Of a DNA stretch of 6,434 nucleotides, positions 6,124-6,434 are shown piece after piece (position 1 is the first letter of the stretch; every line of letters begins with the position of its first letter). The stretch comes from Thermoanaerobaculia bacterium. Lineage in GTDB: Bacteria; Bacteroidota; Bacteroidia; Chitinophagales; Saprospiraceae. A program made the position numbers and the translations under genes. The DNA lies in contig JAKLJF010000300.1 in assembly GCA_023151335.1 (NCBI GenBank), positions 1 through 6,434 on the forward strand, given 5' to 3'. The notes beneath the pieces were generated by a model. The model searched no databases. It worked only from the letters and a program-made list of their open reading frames with translations, and had not been told where the DNA came from.

Positions 6124-6434
6124 ATGACGGAAAACAACTTATGGAACACTCCCGGAAATGAAGATGCTTATTTCAAGGATAAAGCATTGTACCAAACGCA
6201 CCTGCTTGAACAGTACAAGCTTTATGTAGAAATGGCTGACAAGATCAGCGAAAGACGCAATCTTGCCAATGTGTTCTTTCTGACGCTGCACACCACATTT
6301 ATCGGCGCCATCGGGTTCGCCTTTGAAAAAATTGAACTGATCTACCCAAGATTCCTGGTCACTTTTCCCGTTATCGCCATTTTAACTTTGTGTTACGTTT
6401 GGTGGCGCCTGATCAAATCGTACCGGCAGCTGAA
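6124..6434 (+). CDS. RipA/8xMP-like small integral membrane protein, C-terminus cut by the window edge
   Basis: The visible 103 residues start MTENNLWNTPGNEDAYF and run off the right edge at WWRLIKSYRQL. A soluble N-terminal segment (about 12-45) contains HLLEQYKLYVEMADKISERR, an amphipathic helix. Two membrane helices follow at about 46-66 and 77-94, joined by a short charged loop (FEKIELIYPR). The combination of LLEQYKLYVEMAD-like and WWRLI-SYRQL motifs is what I recall for the RipA family of octameric membrane proteins (8xMP), named after a Francisella protein needed for growth inside host cells. The biochemical role is not established, and the family call is from memory of its motifs, not a search. 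The ATG follows an A-rich leader and a strong promoter (6066-6096). It is divergent from the permease, so a functional link is possible only through the shared intergenic region. Confidence 0.82.
   Translation, partial: MTENNLWNTPGNEDAYFKDKALYQTHLLEQYKLYVEMADKISERRNLANVFFLTLHTTFIGAIGFAFEKIELIYPRFLVTFPVIAILTLCYVWWRLIKSYRQL

Overview
The window looks like a chromosomal segment from a Bacteroidota bacterium, most likely order Cytophagales (the Spirosoma/Dyadobacter type). The evidence is two very long MacB/FtsX-type permeases of about 800 residues with two permease modules each, a class this group carries in many paralogous copies; a textbook Bacteroidota housekeeping promoter (TTTG, 19 nt, TAAGTTTG); and starts preceded by A-rich stretches instead of Shine-Dalgarno sites. 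The genus is an inference.

Layout, left to right. Positions 1-2022 (minus strand) hold the first 674 residues of a two-module ABC transporter permease whose C-terminus lies outside the window. Just upstream on the same strand (2045-2167) is a 40-codon ORF that reads as the N-terminus of another permease of the same family and then stops: a remnant of a lost paralogue, or a leader peptide. Its upstream region (to about 2330) carries a -24/-12-like element and two tandem dyads. A plus-strand pair follows: a four-helix membrane protein of unknown function (2496-2915) and, 3 nt later, a GNAT acetyltransferase (2919-3443). The second, complete permease (3447-5897, minus, 816 aa) converges on the GNAT gene with 3 bp between the stop codons. 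Its upstream region repeats the architecture seen at 2198-2303. From 6124 a plus-strand gene begins, the N-terminal part of a protein resembling the RipA/8xMP family of small octameric membrane proteins, with its own promoter at 6066-6096.

The most interesting signal is regulatory. The two permease loci share a promoter module: a TGGCAY-N5-TTGA element, an AT-rich spacer of 52-53 bp, then two tandem 16-bp dyads of form TGTNCR-N4-CGNACR. The outer dyad starts exactly 76 bp from the promoter element in both copies. This is the geometry expected of a sigma-54 promoter with enhancer sites for an NtrC-type activator, so the permeases are probably members of one regulon. No ATPase, membrane-fusion protein or regulator is encoded in the window. 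The substrate of the permeases cannot be read from the sequence.
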